64,000 bases of DNA, taken from positions 31,202 through 95,201 of IMG/VR virus record IMGVR_UViG_3300020198_001494. One strand, given 5' to 3'. Source of the stretch: a virus. The position numbers and the translations under genes are program-made. A model generated the notes under the pieces. That model was given only the letters and a program-made list of their open reading frames with translations. It had not been told where the DNA came from and searched no databases. Each line of letters starts with the position of its first letter. Position 1 is the stretch's first letter. Positions 34,570-44,315 of the stretch are shown piece by piece.

Positions 34570-35065
34570 AAAAATTTTCTAATATATAACTAAGATCTTT
34601 TGATAAACTAGCTTTTTTCCCTTGATAAGCAGCAGTTACCACTTCTCTAATAGTGTTATCTGCGATGCTCTGGCCATAGTTACTGGATAACACATCATAT
34701 GTATAAACTTCATTCTTACCTATAGATTTTAAGGCATTTGCATCAGAAAAAATATTAGCTAATTTAGAAAGATGCATCATTGCCATATTCCACACAGTAT
34801 CTGTAGGAATTTTTGCACTAACACTTTTAACTGTAGGCTCAATACCTAAAGAGTCACTAACAGGTATAAGCCACTCAGGATCTTCTCTCACAATGCCGAT
34901 GGGCCATTGAACATCAACTTTCTCAATTGATGGATTAACAGCCAAAACTGTACCTACAAATACAGACGCCGTAGAGCTTGTAATAAGTCTTTGAACTTTC
35001 TGCCCAACCTTAAAATCTCTTGCGGAAGCTCCGAATGGATATAAAGCTATCTTTTTTCTCGCCAT
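34556..35065 (-). CDS. Hypothetical protein with SH3-like N-terminus
   Basis: The protein has 169 residues. The first ~70 (DFKVGQKVQRLITSSTASVF, VQWPIGIVREDPEWLIPV) have the look of a small SH3-like barrel. The rest is helical (AMMHLSKLANIFSDANALKS, ENFYGQY end). It overlaps the next gene by 14 bases. It is placed between the portal block and the protease block; function unknown. Confidence 0.5.
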   Translation of the reverse strand: MARKKIALYPFGASARDFKVGQKVQRLITSSTASVFVGTVLAVNPSIEKVDVQWPIGIVREDPEWLIPVSDSLGIEPTVKSVSAKIPTDTVWNMAMMHLSKLANIFSDANALKSIGKNEVYTYDVLSSNYGQSIADNTIREVVTAAYQGKKASLSKDLSYILENFYGQY

Positions 35066-35117
35066 TATATAATTACTCCAAGTATCTATTTAAGATTGAT
35101 AATAAAAAACTAGAAAA

Positions 35118-36086
35118 CTAAATCCATTTATATCTTATATCTATTACTGGTTTTTTACTCTCTATCTCATCTACAGCTTTTTCTAATTTATTAACTCTAT
35201 CTGTTAACATTTTATCATAATGAGCAAAAGCTTCGGAGTAATTAGGATTTTTATTATCATCAAATAATAAATCTTCGTCACGCATCTCAAATAAAGCCTC
35301 CTCCCATATATCCTCAAATTGATGCGGTATCAAATTGTCTGGTCTTGCGAATCCTCTTGGATCTGATAATTTTACTATAAATGAAGTTTTTCTATTTTTA
35401 TTTTTCTGACCTATAAATTCATTTACCCACTGTTCTATGGATGGCCTTGAAGATATACTATCGTCAACAACAAATTTTGACCCTTTAAATTTATTTTTAA
35501 TCTCTTTAGATTTTGACAATAACTCTTTCGTACAAGTTATTGTAAACCCGTCTTTAGTTTTTTCCACTTTACCAATAAAAACATAACTAATTACAGTAGA
35601 CAATTTATCTTCGCTATGTTTACCAGCAACAAAATCTATAAACTCATCAAAATTAAAATCTTTATATAAATTTTTTCCTAACTTGGTAACTTCAGTTTTT
35701 ACCAAATTTTTTACACTATCAGCATCTTTTACGAAAAAAATACTATCATTTATCATTACTATTAAACTATTTGATAATTTTTCACTAGATGTTTTATAAT
35801 AAAAGAAATTGTAAGGTGGTGCGTCTGCCTGACCTTGTGGAAATATTCTGGATCTACTATACAATTGTGAAACGTTAGTCTCCTCTAAACCTCTTAATTT
35901 TTGATAATAATAAATAACTGTCTCAATATCAAAAAAAGGAGCGGTTTTCATTATCATAGCTATATTATGAGCATTGTCAATCTCTAATCCATTTGCTAAC
36001 AAGACAGCTTTTACTTGATTAAGTAAAATATGTTCTTTAAGATTAAACTTATCTATATACTGCTCAAATAAAGCTTTCTTTTTCAT
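35118..36086 (-). CDS. Hypothetical protein near portal
   Basis: The protein has 322 residues. It starts helical (LFEQYIDKFNLKEHILLNQV), then alternates (SNSLIVMINDSIFFVKDADS; VVDDSISSRPSIEQWVNEFI) and ends with a helix (MLTDRVNKLEKAVDEIESKK). No catalytic motif or zinc site is visible. It sits one base after an 84-residue gene that is itself linked to the portal gene, so a head or packaging role is likely. I do not recognise it. Confidence 0.5.
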   Translation of the reverse strand: MKKKALFEQYIDKFNLKEHILLNQVKAVLLANGLEIDNAHNIAMIMKTAPFFDIETVIYYYQKLRGLEETNVSQLYSRSRIFPQGQADAPPYNFFYYKTSSEKLSNSLIVMINDSIFFVKDADSVKNLVKTEVTKLGKNLYKDFNFDEFIDFVAGKHSEDKLSTVISYVFIGKVEKTKDGFTITCTKELLSKSKEIKNKFKGSKFVVDDSISSRPSIEQWVNEFIGQKNKNRKTSFIVKLSDPRGFARPDNLIPHQFEDIWEEALFEMRDEDLLFDDNKNPNYSEAFAHYDKMLTDRVNKLEKAVDEIESKKPVIDIRYKWI

Positions 36087-36341
36087 TTAGTACGACGTAG
36101 GCTCCTTTGGTTCAGTAGGTTCTGCATCTGAGGTACCCTTAGTAAGATCTCTTTTATGTCTACTATCATATCTTTTAGGTTTTTTTATACCTGTTTCATT
36201 ATCTTGCCATTTACCTTTAGAATTAGTTTCCTCTAATTTTGCCATATCGGGATTTTCTCTTGGTCTTCCACGGGTTTTACTTTTATATTTTTTATTTAAA
36301 GATTTAGCAATTTTATTTAATTCTTTTACTATATCTCTCAT
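36087..36341 (-). CDS. Small basic protein with amphipathic N-terminal helix
   Basis: The protein has 84 residues. The start MRDIVKELNKIAKSLNKKYK resembles the start of the Cys-rich protein at 8853-9170. The rest is hydrophilic with several Pro, Lys and Glu and no clear domain. It stands between the portal gene and a 322-residue gene. It could be an internal head protein; this is a guess from position. Confidence 0.45.
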   Translation of the reverse strand: MRDIVKELNKIAKSLNKKYKSKTRGRPRENPDMAKLEETNSKGKWQDNETGIKKPKRYDSRHKRDLTKGTSDAEPTEPKEPTSY

Positions 36342-36382
36342 ATATATAAAACCCTCCTAGTAGTAAATTAAATTAAAGACTT

Positions 36383-38152
36383 TTACATGCCTTTTGGTGT
36401 TTCTACGTTAGCGGAGGGCATTTCACCCCCCATTCCTCCTCCTTCACCACCTAGATCACCGCCTAACTCACCACCTAAATCGCCTCCCCCCTCTAAGTCT
36501 CCCAAATCTCCCCCCAGATCTCCTTCCATCCCGCCAAGATCACCACCCATTCCACCACCTAAGCCCCCTAATCCTTCTTCACCACCACCGGCATTTTCTT
36601 TATACTCAAGCCTCAAATATTTAGACAATCTCTCTGCTACATCTGTATTTTCTACAATTTTCTGCCCTACTGATTGATAAACATTTCTAAGAACTTCATT
36701 AAAAGTTGCATCATTAACTGTACCCATATCTTGTTCTAATCTTATACGAATACTTACTGGATCTATATTAAATAAATCAAGAATTGTAGCTATATCTATA
36801 GATCCTTTATTATATAACTGGAATAATGAATCAAACACATCAGCACTATCCCTAAGGGCCAATCTTCTAAATGCTAATTTAGGATATAGCAGTTTCTCCA
36901 CGCCATCATCGTCTTTTTCTATAAAACCATTGGCCTTAGCAACTGGTTTAAATAAAACTTCCTCTACAAAATTCTGCATTATTTCCCTAAAAAGTAAATA
37001 TCTAGTATTTAGAACCTCAAGAGTTATTCTTGTTCCAGAAAAAGTAGACTCCCCTGTTAGTAAATCTGCTGTTATACCTAACCCAGCTAATAATCTGCTA
37101 GAAATTCTCTCATATTCAGCAGTTAGATCTAACAATCTATCATTAGCACCTATCTCCTCCCAATTAAGCTGATAGTTGGTAACAATTGAGTAATCAGGAT
37201 CAATCATTGATGCCTCAATTTGTTCTCTTAATTCTTCGACATCAGCAGCAGAGATATTTTCTGCCCATACAATTCTTTTTGGGGTCATATTTCTACTAGC
37301 AATCATTGTCTGTGCTTGTCTTAATTTTTCTAACTCTAATAAATCTCTAAGAACACGATCTAAAATACTAGTACCTGAATCTTCATAATCTGACATCTTT
37401 CTGGCTAAATGATAAACATGACTTCCAGAATATGGATCTGTATCTAAAGGTATATTATCCCCTCTTTTTATATAATCTACGATATCTTTAGGCATAGATT
37501 TTATAGCATCTAAAGCCGCTCTATCACCAATAGCAGATCTTTGAACTAACTCTCTAGTAGATGTATCTGGCATTAAAGAAATTTCCACAAAATCAGTGAA
37601 TGGGTAATGCTTTACTTCAATAGTATCTGGATCTAATACCGTAATCCTACTCCAAGCTCTAGTTTCTTCATCCCACTCAGAAAATACATAAACGTCTCCA
37701 ATAAGATTGTACTCATGGGCTACTGAAAGTAATTTTTTAAATAAACCAATTTTTTCTACCATTCTTTCAAAGAATCTTAGTATTTTTTTAGCTGTTTCAT
37801 GATCTTTAGCTTCTGGCATAGTCAACATTACTTTAGATAAAGGAATTTCAGAATGAAGATCTATAGCTGGACCAACAATTGGATCATTTCTATAGTAATG
37901 GCGATACCACCTTCTAACCTCCCGCTTAGAGCGAGGAAGTTCTAACATATCTGTTGATAGATATGGGCTTATGAAAGGTGTTGAGTTAGAATCAAGGATA
38001 TCTGTGCCATTTCTATTATTAAATGCGGAATCTAAAGAAGACCCAGTATTAGAACTGCCGCTCTTAGTCCAGGCTACAGTAGCATGATATTTTTTATTGT
38101 TTATAGTACTTGCAGTAACAGTACTAGCGGTATTTTTCTTTGCTCTAGGCAT
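36383..38152 (-). CDS. Portal protein
   Basis: The protein has 589 residues. The N-terminus is variable and Ser/Thr-rich; the conserved body includes ELPRSKREVRRWYRHYYRND, then PAIDLHSEIPLSKVML, LGITADLLTGESTFSGTRIT and FRRLALRDSADVFDSLFQLY, typical of large phage portal proteins (T4 gp20-like). The C-terminal ~65 residues are a Gly/Leu/Asp/Glu low-complexity tail (GGMGGDLGGMEGDLGGD). The portal is the dodecameric ring through which DNA enters the head. It lies 5 bases from the small gene upstream and close to the terminase gene, as expected. Confidence 0.9.
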   Translation of the reverse strand: MPRAKKNTASTVTASTINNKKYHATVAWTKSGSSNTGSSLDSAFNNRNGTDILDSNSTPFISPYLSTDMLELPRSKREVRRWYRHYYRNDPIVGPAIDLHSEIPLSKVMLTMPEAKDHETAKKILRFFERMVEKIGLFKKLLSVAHEYNLIGDVYVFSEWDEETRAWSRITVLDPDTIEVKHYPFTDFVEISLMPDTSTRELVQRSAIGDRAALDAIKSMPKDIVDYIKRGDNIPLDTDPYSGSHVYHLARKMSDYEDSGTSILDRVLRDLLELEKLRQAQTMIASRNMTPKRIVWAENISAADVEELREQIEASMIDPDYSIVTNYQLNWEEIGANDRLLDLTAEYERISSRLLAGLGITADLLTGESTFSGTRITLEVLNTRYLLFREIMQNFVEEVLFKPVAKANGFIEKDDDGVEKLLYPKLAFRRLALRDSADVFDSLFQLYNKGSIDIATILDLFNIDPVSIRIRLEQDMGTVNDATFNEVLRNVYQSVGQKIVENTDVAERLSKYLRLEYKENAGGGEEGLGGLGGGMGGDLGGMEGDLGGDLGDLEGGGDLGGELGGDLGGEGGGMGGEMPSANVETPKGM

Positions 38153-38157
38153 ATAAT

Positions 38158-38559
38158 TTAAATTTCATCCTCTGGAGTAGAAGGTATTTGTGTCCACTCC
38201 TCTATTCTAGATACATTTCTTTTTACTGGTAATTTTTTAAAAGAAACTCTACTATAGTTACTTCTATTACCAGATTTTTCGTGATCTGCCTCACTATCTA
38301 ATACTTTTGTTCTAAAGTCTTCATGAGACAAATAGGCTTTTCTACCTCTTTTAACAACATCTGATAAGACTCTATGGCAGCCGTTAGAGACTTGAAGTAA
38401 TCTTCTGTACTCTGATAATGATGGACTTCCTACTTTTCTTGATTCTTTATATAAGGCTTCATAAATATTTGAAAGATTATCTAAATCTTTTTTAATTGAC
38501 GACACTAATCTATCGGCCTCAGCGCTCATTTGACACCAATTATCATTGGATAAACTCAC
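38158..38559 (-). CDS. Hypothetical protein between terminase and portal
   Basis: The protein has 133 residues. The first ~60 form a helix (EADRLVSSIKKDLDNLSNIY). The motif GRKAYLSHEDF is close to QYLSHEDG in the 412-residue protein and the ARKAYL in the capsid protein. The start GTG overlaps the terminase stop (GTGA). A role in head assembly is inferred from position only. Confidence 0.5.
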   Translation of the reverse strand: MSLSNDNWCQMSAEADRLVSSIKKDLDNLSNIYEALYKESRKVGSPSLSEYRRLLQVSNGCHRVLSDVVKRGRKAYLSHEDFRTKVLDSEADHEKSGNRSNYSRVSFKKLPVKRNVSRIEEWTQIPSTPEDEI

Positions 38560-41500
38560 TTTCTACCTCTCCTATTTAATGAGTTCCTTTCACTATATCC
38601 ACCATGTAAAGACGCTTTCTTTCTGTAAAACGATTTATAAGATCCTGACATTGGCTTAGCTGCTTCTGCCATGGAATAAGTCCTCAAAAACTTATTTCCG
38701 TGGCTAGCTTTAAATAATGTAGCATAATGACACATTCTAGCCCAAGAATCTGATTGGTCATCAACCATACCTTCTATATCTGGTTTAGCTACAGTAGATA
38801 CATATTTAGCATGAACAGTTTCTTCAAGAGAGAAAAGTTCTTTTATAAACCGATCACTTTCGGCGGTAGAAACCGCTCCTGTAAAATGTGCTGGGTCTAT
38901 TGGTATTTTAACTTTACCCTCTATGATTAAATTATGAGCAGATTTATATACATCTGAATTTATATTTCTATTAACAAATACTAAATCTAACTGATTTACT
39001 CCGAATTTTTTCAAGTACTCTTTAAGATTAAGGCCGTAAGCTTGATCAAACCATCCTTTCACTATATAAAATTTTTTACTAATCTCTAAAATCTCTCTAG
39101 CTATGTCCTCTAACATTTGAGGATGTTGTACTAAAACTCCTGAAAAATCATAAGTATCTTGAAATCCGCTTTCATTCTGAGAATAGTAAACTCTAGAATA
39201 ATCAGTAATTAAAACATCACTCTGCCAATGTCCTATAGTTATAGCGGTTCCGTCATTTATTTGACCCACATCCATTCCTAAGAAATGGGGAACACCGAAT
39301 TCGCCACTTGTTCTAAAATGTCCAGGTATTATACAATTAACCTTAAATGCCTCTTTATCTTTTATCCAAGCTTTTCTTACGTCACCAAATTCAGCCCCAT
39401 ACTCAACCATAAATGAAGCTGGATTACGTTTATACTTAGTCATTAAATATTCTGGGTCTAAATTTTCATTCATCTCCCAAGTGGGGATCTGAAGAACTAA
39501 AATTCCAGATTTTCCGGCTTCACTCATACCTTGAAGGTATAATTTATATAATTGACCTGATCTACCTAATGGTGAGGACAGAGATATAATTTTACCTTCC
39601 TGTTTACCTTGTCTATTAACGAATGAGGTAACGGAAGGAGTTAAAGCTTCATATATCTTCTCGGATGAAGCTACGCCGCCATTATCAACCATGTGGGCGA
39701 GTTCATCCAACACTACCAGTATTGCTGAACCGCCTCGAATAGTTCTGGATAAAGATCCCCCTGTATGTCCTACAATTGACCCATCAGAAAGTGGCGTATG
39801 TTCTATCTCCCAAGGAGTTCTAAATCTTATCTCTTTCTTATGTAATTTAGCATTATACTTCTGAAGGATAGGGCAATTCATTATAATATTTTTTGTTAAA
39901 TCAAAAATTTCTGTAGCAGCATTAAGACCATTAGCTACATTAATAATTTTTATTTTACCTCCCCGCATCAAGTTATAATACTCTATTGGATCTCCTATTC
40001 CCAAAATTTTATAATATTCATAACAAGTAATAAGAGAAGTCATAGTAGAGTTATGAGAAACTATACCATTACCAACAAATTCCCCAACTTCCGGAACAAA
40101 AAAATCATATGTTGGCTCAAAAGTTTCCCATATCTCATCTATAGTATCAAAGTAAATACCTTGTATGCTAGATAAAAATTCTAAGTCTTTCTCACATCCA
40201 GATACTTCACTAAAATACTCTAATACTGTAGTCAAATTATTTGATTTTATACTATCACAGACAGAAATTCTATTTTGTTGATAATTCTCTTGAATTTTTA
40301 ACCATTTACAAGATCTTTCTTTATTTTTAAAACCTTTTCCTTCAATACTCTTCATATTTAAAATTCTACTACGTATATATGGTATTCTATCTACATTTCT
40401 ATGGTTATCCCTTTTAATTAAATAAAAACTATCTTGTTTTCTAGATAGTCCAAATCCTATATCATTAAAGAAAATAAAAGCATTTTCTGCATAAATATTT
40501 AGATCCCAACCTATTGCTTTTGTACCATCATGTTTTACATAATTTCTTGTAAATTTAGATCTATTAGATATTATACCAAAACCTAATAAAATTGTTTGTA
40601 CTTCCCTAACCAAATTACTACTAACTGATGTCAGCCTAACTCCTAAAGAGCTTATATTATTTTTATAATTTTTTGAAGAAACTGTACCATCAGTATCAAA
40701 TAATCCGATCAAAAACTCTTTTACTGTTTCTTTAGAACTATATCTAATATATTTAGGTATTTTTTTATAATGAGCGGTTACTCTTTCTAAGCCTAAGTAC
40801 TCTAAAAAACCTCTTATTCCTTTACAACTATATTTAATTACTTTTGTTTTTTTTGAATTATGATGTTGCTTTATTGGGGGCCTAAATCCAAAAATATTTT
40901 CTGTAATATTTATATAATTATTTATAATATCTACATCAGAGGATACCAAACTAATTGTGTCTTTACAACTAACATTACCATCACCTACTAAATAACCGAG
41001 AAGCCGTCCTAATTCTGGTGTTATTTTCGTAGGTATTTTATATTTTTTTCTAGATTTACTATTTGGTGAAAATCTATCAGTAATTTCTTTAGATATTTCA
41101 AGATCTTCTCCAAATTCATATTTATGTCTATCAATACATAAATAATCTCCTATAGACAGTTCCGGCATTTTCTTCCACCTCAGTTCCCCATCTTTATCCA
41201 TAACTAAAAGTGGATGAGTTTCTGAGCCGCCGAACTCGTATCCTTTGTTAGTTCTTAAATTTATTACTTTTTCTGACGGTCTTGATATACCAGCTATAAC
41301 ATTTTTATACCCAAATCTAGTTTTAATTTTAATGTTTTGTAACCCTAATATTTTTTCATCTATTACAGTAGGTAAAATTTCATTTATATATCTAAATCCC
41401 AAACCTTTAAAGTTGCTCAAAGTGGCTCCATTACAACATTTACCCGCTCTCCTACCCATAACCATTGCCATCTCTAGAAAAGGCTTTCCATCCTCTTTTA

Positions 41501-41771
41501 CGTTACATCTACCTTGACTATATAAGTATTGTAAATACTCATATTCCGTAAACTCATATAAAATTTTTTGTCTAAACTTATCAGTTACTTTTATTGTTTT
41601 ATTTACTCTATCTAATGGTATGCCATAAAACATTTTAAGTACGAATCTTTGTACCGGAAACAGTGTGCTTTTTGCCCCCCAACTAGACTCACAAAAAGAT
41701 ATAATATCCGCAATCTCAGCATCAGAGGACGTAGATACGTATTCTTTTGCTATAATGTCTGATATTTTCAT
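38556..41771 (-). CDS. Terminase large subunit with intein in Walker A
   Basis: The open frame has 1071 residues. Without the intein (residues 112-574) it is 608. The ATPase Walker A is GRRAGK|ST, restored by splicing; Walker B is AILVVLDELAHMVDNGG with the DE pair. The C-terminal nuclease domain has LGMDVGQINDGTAIT, then WFDQAYGLN and DQSDSWARMCHYA, giving acidic residues in the RNase H-like pattern. The enzyme cuts concatemers and pumps DNA into the head through the portal. Because the intein splits the P-loop, packaging should depend on splicing. The gene is followed by portal-linked genes and preceded by a probable small terminase. Confidence 0.93.
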   Translation of the reverse strand: MKISDIIAKEYVSTSSDAEIADIISFCESSWGAKSTLFPVQRFVLKMFYGIPLDRVNKTIKVTDKFRQKILYEFTEYEYLQYLYSQGRCNVKEDGKPFLEMAMVMGRRAGKCCNGATLSNFKGLGFRYINEILPTVIDEKILGLQNIKIKTRFGYKNVIAGISRPSEKVINLRTNKGYEFGGSETHPLLVMDKDGELRWKKMPELSIGDYLCIDRHKYEFGEDLEISKEITDRFSPNSKSRKKYKIPTKITPELGRLLGYLVGDGNVSCKDTISLVSSDVDIINNYINITENIFGFRPPIKQHHNSKKTKVIKYSCKGIRGFLEYLGLERVTAHYKKIPKYIRYSSKETVKEFLIGLFDTDGTVSSKNYKNNISSLGVRLTSVSSNLVREVQTILLGFGIISNRSKFTRNYVKHDGTKAIGWDLNIYAENAFIFFNDIGFGLSRKQDSFYLIKRDNHRNVDRIPYIRSRILNMKSIEGKGFKNKERSCKWLKIQENYQQNRISVCDSIKSNNLTTVLEYFSEVSGCEKDLEFLSSIQGIYFDTIDEIWETFEPTYDFFVPEVGEFVGNGIVSHNSTMTSLITCYEYYKILGIGDPIEYYNLMRGGKIKIINVANGLNAATEIFDLTKNIIMNCPILQKYNAKLHKKEIRFRTPWEIEHTPLSDGSIVGHTGGSLSRTIRGGSAILVVLDELAHMVDNGGVASSEKIYEALTPSVTSFVNRQGKQEGKIISLSSPLGRSGQLYKLYLQGMSEAGKSGILVLQIPTWEMNENLDPEYLMTKYKRNPASFMVEYGAEFGDVRKAWIKDKEAFKVNCIIPGHFRTSGEFGVPHFLGMDVGQINDGTAITIGHWQSDVLITDYSRVYYSQNESGFQDTYDFSGVLVQHPQMLEDIAREILEISKKFYIVKGWFDQAYGLNLKEYLKKFGVNQLDLVFVNRNINSDVYKSAHNLIIEGKVKIPIDPAHFTGAVSTAESDRFIKELFSLEETVHAKYVSTVAKPDIEGMVDDQSDSWARMCHYATLFKASHGNKFLRTYSMAEAAKPMSGSYKSFYRKKASLHGGYSERNSLNRRGRK
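40050..41438 (-). mobile_element. Intein in the large terminase gene, inserted in the P-loop
   Basis: This is a 463-residue intein from Cys112 to Asn574. Splice blocks: CCNGATL at the start (Cys1, Gly4, Thr6), GSETHPLLV for block B, and VGNGIVSHN at the end followed by Ser+1. The endonuclease motifs are ELGRLLGYLVGDGNVS and VKEFLIGLFDTDGTVS, both with the acidic residue. The joined extein GRRAGKST is a perfect Walker A. P-loops are common intein sites because the sequence is highly conserved. Confidence 0.93.
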
Positions 41772-41777
41772 ATAATA

Positions 41778-42293
41778 CTACTTACCAGAGTTTAATGACT
41801 TAGATATAACCCTCTTTTCTACCTCTTCTTCTAAATTAACCATTCTTGTATTTAATTTTTGGTAAAATACATTTATATTATTGGGTTCTACCTTTAATTC
41901 AATTAAAACGTTTTGTACTGAATCTAAAATAGATCTCACTAGTTCAGACACATATGGGCTATTAAATGAGAACTTTTCTGAAACAGAGAGTTTTTGTTGT
42001 TCTATTATAAAATCACCAAATACTTTCCAAGCTTTTACTATTTTTTCTGATATAACGGAAGTATCGGCATTTGGACTCCTCCTTTTTACATCCTCTCTCC
42101 ATGTCCTTAACTGTATAATCTCCTCTAAAATCCCAGTTACTACAAAATCTAAAGTCTCTGGAAAACTGTCTTTAGCTACTTGAAATTTTACTCTAAGACT
42201 TTCTTCGTAACGTTCTAACTCGCCACCGTCTCCGTTATAGCTATGATAACCGTTACCGTTACCGTTCCCATTTCCGTTATTACCATTCGACAT
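41778..42293 (-). CDS. Probable terminase small subunit
   Basis: The protein has 171 residues. It opens with a Gly/Asn repeat (NGNNGNGNGNGNG) and continues as a helical protein (YEESLRVKFQVAKDSFPETL, VEKRVISKSLNSGK). It lies 6 bases upstream of the large terminase gene, the usual place for the DNA-recognition subunit. No helix-turn-helix can be assigned with certainty. The assignment is from position and size. Confidence 0.45.
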   Translation of the reverse strand: MSNGNNGNGNGNGNGYHSYNGDGGELERYEESLRVKFQVAKDSFPETLDFVVTGILEEIIQLRTWREDVKRRSPNADTSVISEKIVKAWKVFGDFIIEQQKLSVSEKFSFNSPYVSELVRSILDSVQNVLIELKVEPNNINVFYQKLNTRMVNLEEEVEKRVISKSLNSGK

Positions 42294-44025
42294 TAAACTC
42301 GTCTAATCCTTGTATATCCATTTTATCAATCTTTTTATTAACTGGTTTTATATCGATAAGGCTTGATGAGTCCAGATCTTTATAAAAAGAGTTGTATAAA
42401 TGATGATCTGCTAACACTTCTGCTGAAATAACTTCGGTAGATGATTTAATATCAGTAAAAGCTTTCTTCAGCTTTGCACATCTAAATTCTTCATTAAAAA
42501 TACAACCACTACATTTATTACCTTGTTTTATCTCCTCAGATAAGGCAAAAGATTTATTATCACAGTTATTAAATTGATCAGGAGAAGCTACTTTTGCTAC
42601 CTTCATAGCAGCATCAAAAACTTTTTTAAATTCTGGCTCTGTTAATTTACCGTTTGATGCTTTAAGCATTCTATTATAACTAGCGCCACTCTCAATAGCT
42701 TTTGCTACCTTAGGTATAAATTTATTAACATCTCTATTTTCTAATTTTACTTTTTCAGGGGTACTAGCCTTAACCCCACCTTGTCTAGTCTTAATCTCAG
42801 GTATCAATACCTCATTGAATTTCGTACCTGATAACTTACAATGAGTACCTAAATCATTAACACAACCTGAACATTTACTAGCTCTTTTAATTAAATTAGA
42901 ATTTTTAAGAGTTTTAGAATCGCATTCGTCAACATCCACAGAAACTACTGGAATATTCTTTACTACTTTACTGACTATACTATCAAAATTATACTCATCC
43001 ACTACTTTAGCTAAATTCGCTCTAATTTTTCTAACTGGTGTACCAGACTCTATATAACCTTTAACCATCTTAAATACATCATCATTAGTTTTAATCTCAA
43101 CGACTTTCTTAGGGGGTAAGGTTGCTTTTACTCCACCTTCCTTTACTTTAATATCTTTCTTATGTAAAAATGCAGTTTTTAATTTATCCCTAACTGACAA
43201 ATTTGAAACTTTATTTATAAAATTATCGTCTATCCTTTCAACAGTTTTTAAATAATCTAAGTAGCTATTTGCCACCTCATCATTTACTGATTTTGAAAAA
43301 GCTATTTTCTTTCTAAGAAGTTCACATCTTCCAATCTTATTAAAAATACAGTCATCACAGGCAAAAGTTTTTAGTACAAACTTAGCTGTTTTATTAAATT
43401 TATTAGTAAACCTTCTAGCATCTTCACAACTTTCAAATGCAGTAACATCAACATAAACATTACCCATCAATCCTTCATGATCGTCTAATAATTTTGCTCT
43501 TTTACTTGCCGTCTTGCTCCATATCTCTGAGTCCATATATTTTTTTGCTTCTGTTTCAAATGTATCCCCAGTATACCCCCTATGAAGTAATTTTTTATAA
43601 AACTGAGTAACATTTATAGATGATTTTTTAATGGGATCAAATCTGCCATTTGTTGGTGGTGACCAATGGTATAAATTATCTTTAGTAATATCGGAATGGT
43701 CCCATAAATTATTTTTCTTAATTTGAGTTACTATAGGTTCAGTGTTCTTTATTAACTTAAAAGCTCCGTAAAGAGTATCGCCCTGAAGCCATTCTTCCTC
43801 TAAATCTTTATGCACAGGAGCTATACTATGATTACTATAAAATGTTTCTGGATTAGAAAGCCAAGAATGGTCTACTATACAGCTATCGCTTATTAAGTCT
43901 GAAATATTTCCTAACGCATTTTGTGGTCCAGCACCAAATATACTATTTCCATGAACATGATCTTGTATATCTTCTATAGATATATCAAATTCATTGCTGT
44001 TTAAGCCATAATCATTAAAATTCAT
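42280..44025 (-). CDS. Protein with three four-Cys repeats and internal duplication
   Basis: The protein has 581 residues. Three blocks each hold four cysteines spaced C...C-x2-C-x6-C: CEDARRFTNKFNK with FACDDCIFNKIGRCELL; CDSKTLKNSNLIKRASK with CSGCVNDLGTHCKL; and CDNKSFALSEEIKQGNK with CSGCIFNEEFRCAKL. The second and third blocks follow tandem modules that both open GGVKA. Such clusters may bind zinc or an iron-sulfur group. The N-terminal ~250 residues (HSWLSNPETFYSNHSIAPVH) are not recognised. It is upstream of the terminase genes and overlaps the small subunit gene by 14 bases. A structural or packaging role is possible but unproven. Confidence 0.55.
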   Translation of the reverse strand: MNFNDYGLNSNEFDISIEDIQDHVHGNSIFGAGPQNALGNISDLISDSCIVDHSWLSNPETFYSNHSIAPVHKDLEEEWLQGDTLYGAFKLIKNTEPIVTQIKKNNLWDHSDITKDNLYHWSPPTNGRFDPIKKSSINVTQFYKKLLHRGYTGDTFETEAKKYMDSEIWSKTASKRAKLLDDHEGLMGNVYVDVTAFESCEDARRFTNKFNKTAKFVLKTFACDDCIFNKIGRCELLRKKIAFSKSVNDEVANSYLDYLKTVERIDDNFINKVSNLSVRDKLKTAFLHKKDIKVKEGGVKATLPPKKVVEIKTNDDVFKMVKGYIESGTPVRKIRANLAKVVDEYNFDSIVSKVVKNIPVVSVDVDECDSKTLKNSNLIKRASKCSGCVNDLGTHCKLSGTKFNEVLIPEIKTRQGGVKASTPEKVKLENRDVNKFIPKVAKAIESGASYNRMLKASNGKLTEPEFKKVFDAAMKVAKVASPDQFNNCDNKSFALSEEIKQGNKCSGCIFNEEFRCAKLKKAFTDIKSSTEVISAEVLADHHLYNSFYKDLDSSSLIDIKPVNKKIDKMDIQGLDEFNVEW

Positions 44026-44034
44026 TGAATTTTC

Positions 44035-44229
44035 CTAACACTTAAATGGATCGCCACTATCATCATATAGCTGCTCTATATATGAACCGTCATCTGATAT
44101 TTTCCAAAAATCCATAGTAGACTTATGGATAAGAGTGCCATCATCAGCAACTTTTATGAAACCATCTAAATCACTTATAGATGATACCTTTATGATACCT
44201 TTCTTTTTACTTTTATCACTATTATCCAT
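44035..44229 (-). CDS. Small hypothetical protein
   Basis: From the ATG at 44229, preceded by a GAGAG site, the protein has 64 residues (MDNSDKSKKKGIIKVSSISD, ending YDDSGDPFKC). An earlier in-frame TTG at 44256 lacks a ribosome site. The segment FIKVADDGT resembles FAKVAADGT in the Ser/Asp-rich head protein, possibly by chance. Function unknown. Confidence 0.45.
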   Translation of the reverse strand: MDNSDKSKKKGIIKVSSISDLDGFIKVADDGTLIHKSTMDFWKISDDGSYIEQLYDDSGDPFKC

Positions 44230-44315
44230 AAAACTCTCTAAAGTCTTACTAAACAATTATTATATAAATATAATAAAGACCTAACTAAAAAATTTAAAAA
44301 GCACTTACAAAACAA

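Noticed and set aside
36387-36677. Pro/Ser-rich plus-strand frame against the portal C-terminus
   Set aside because: It mirrors the Gly/Asp/Glu low-complexity tail of the portal protein.
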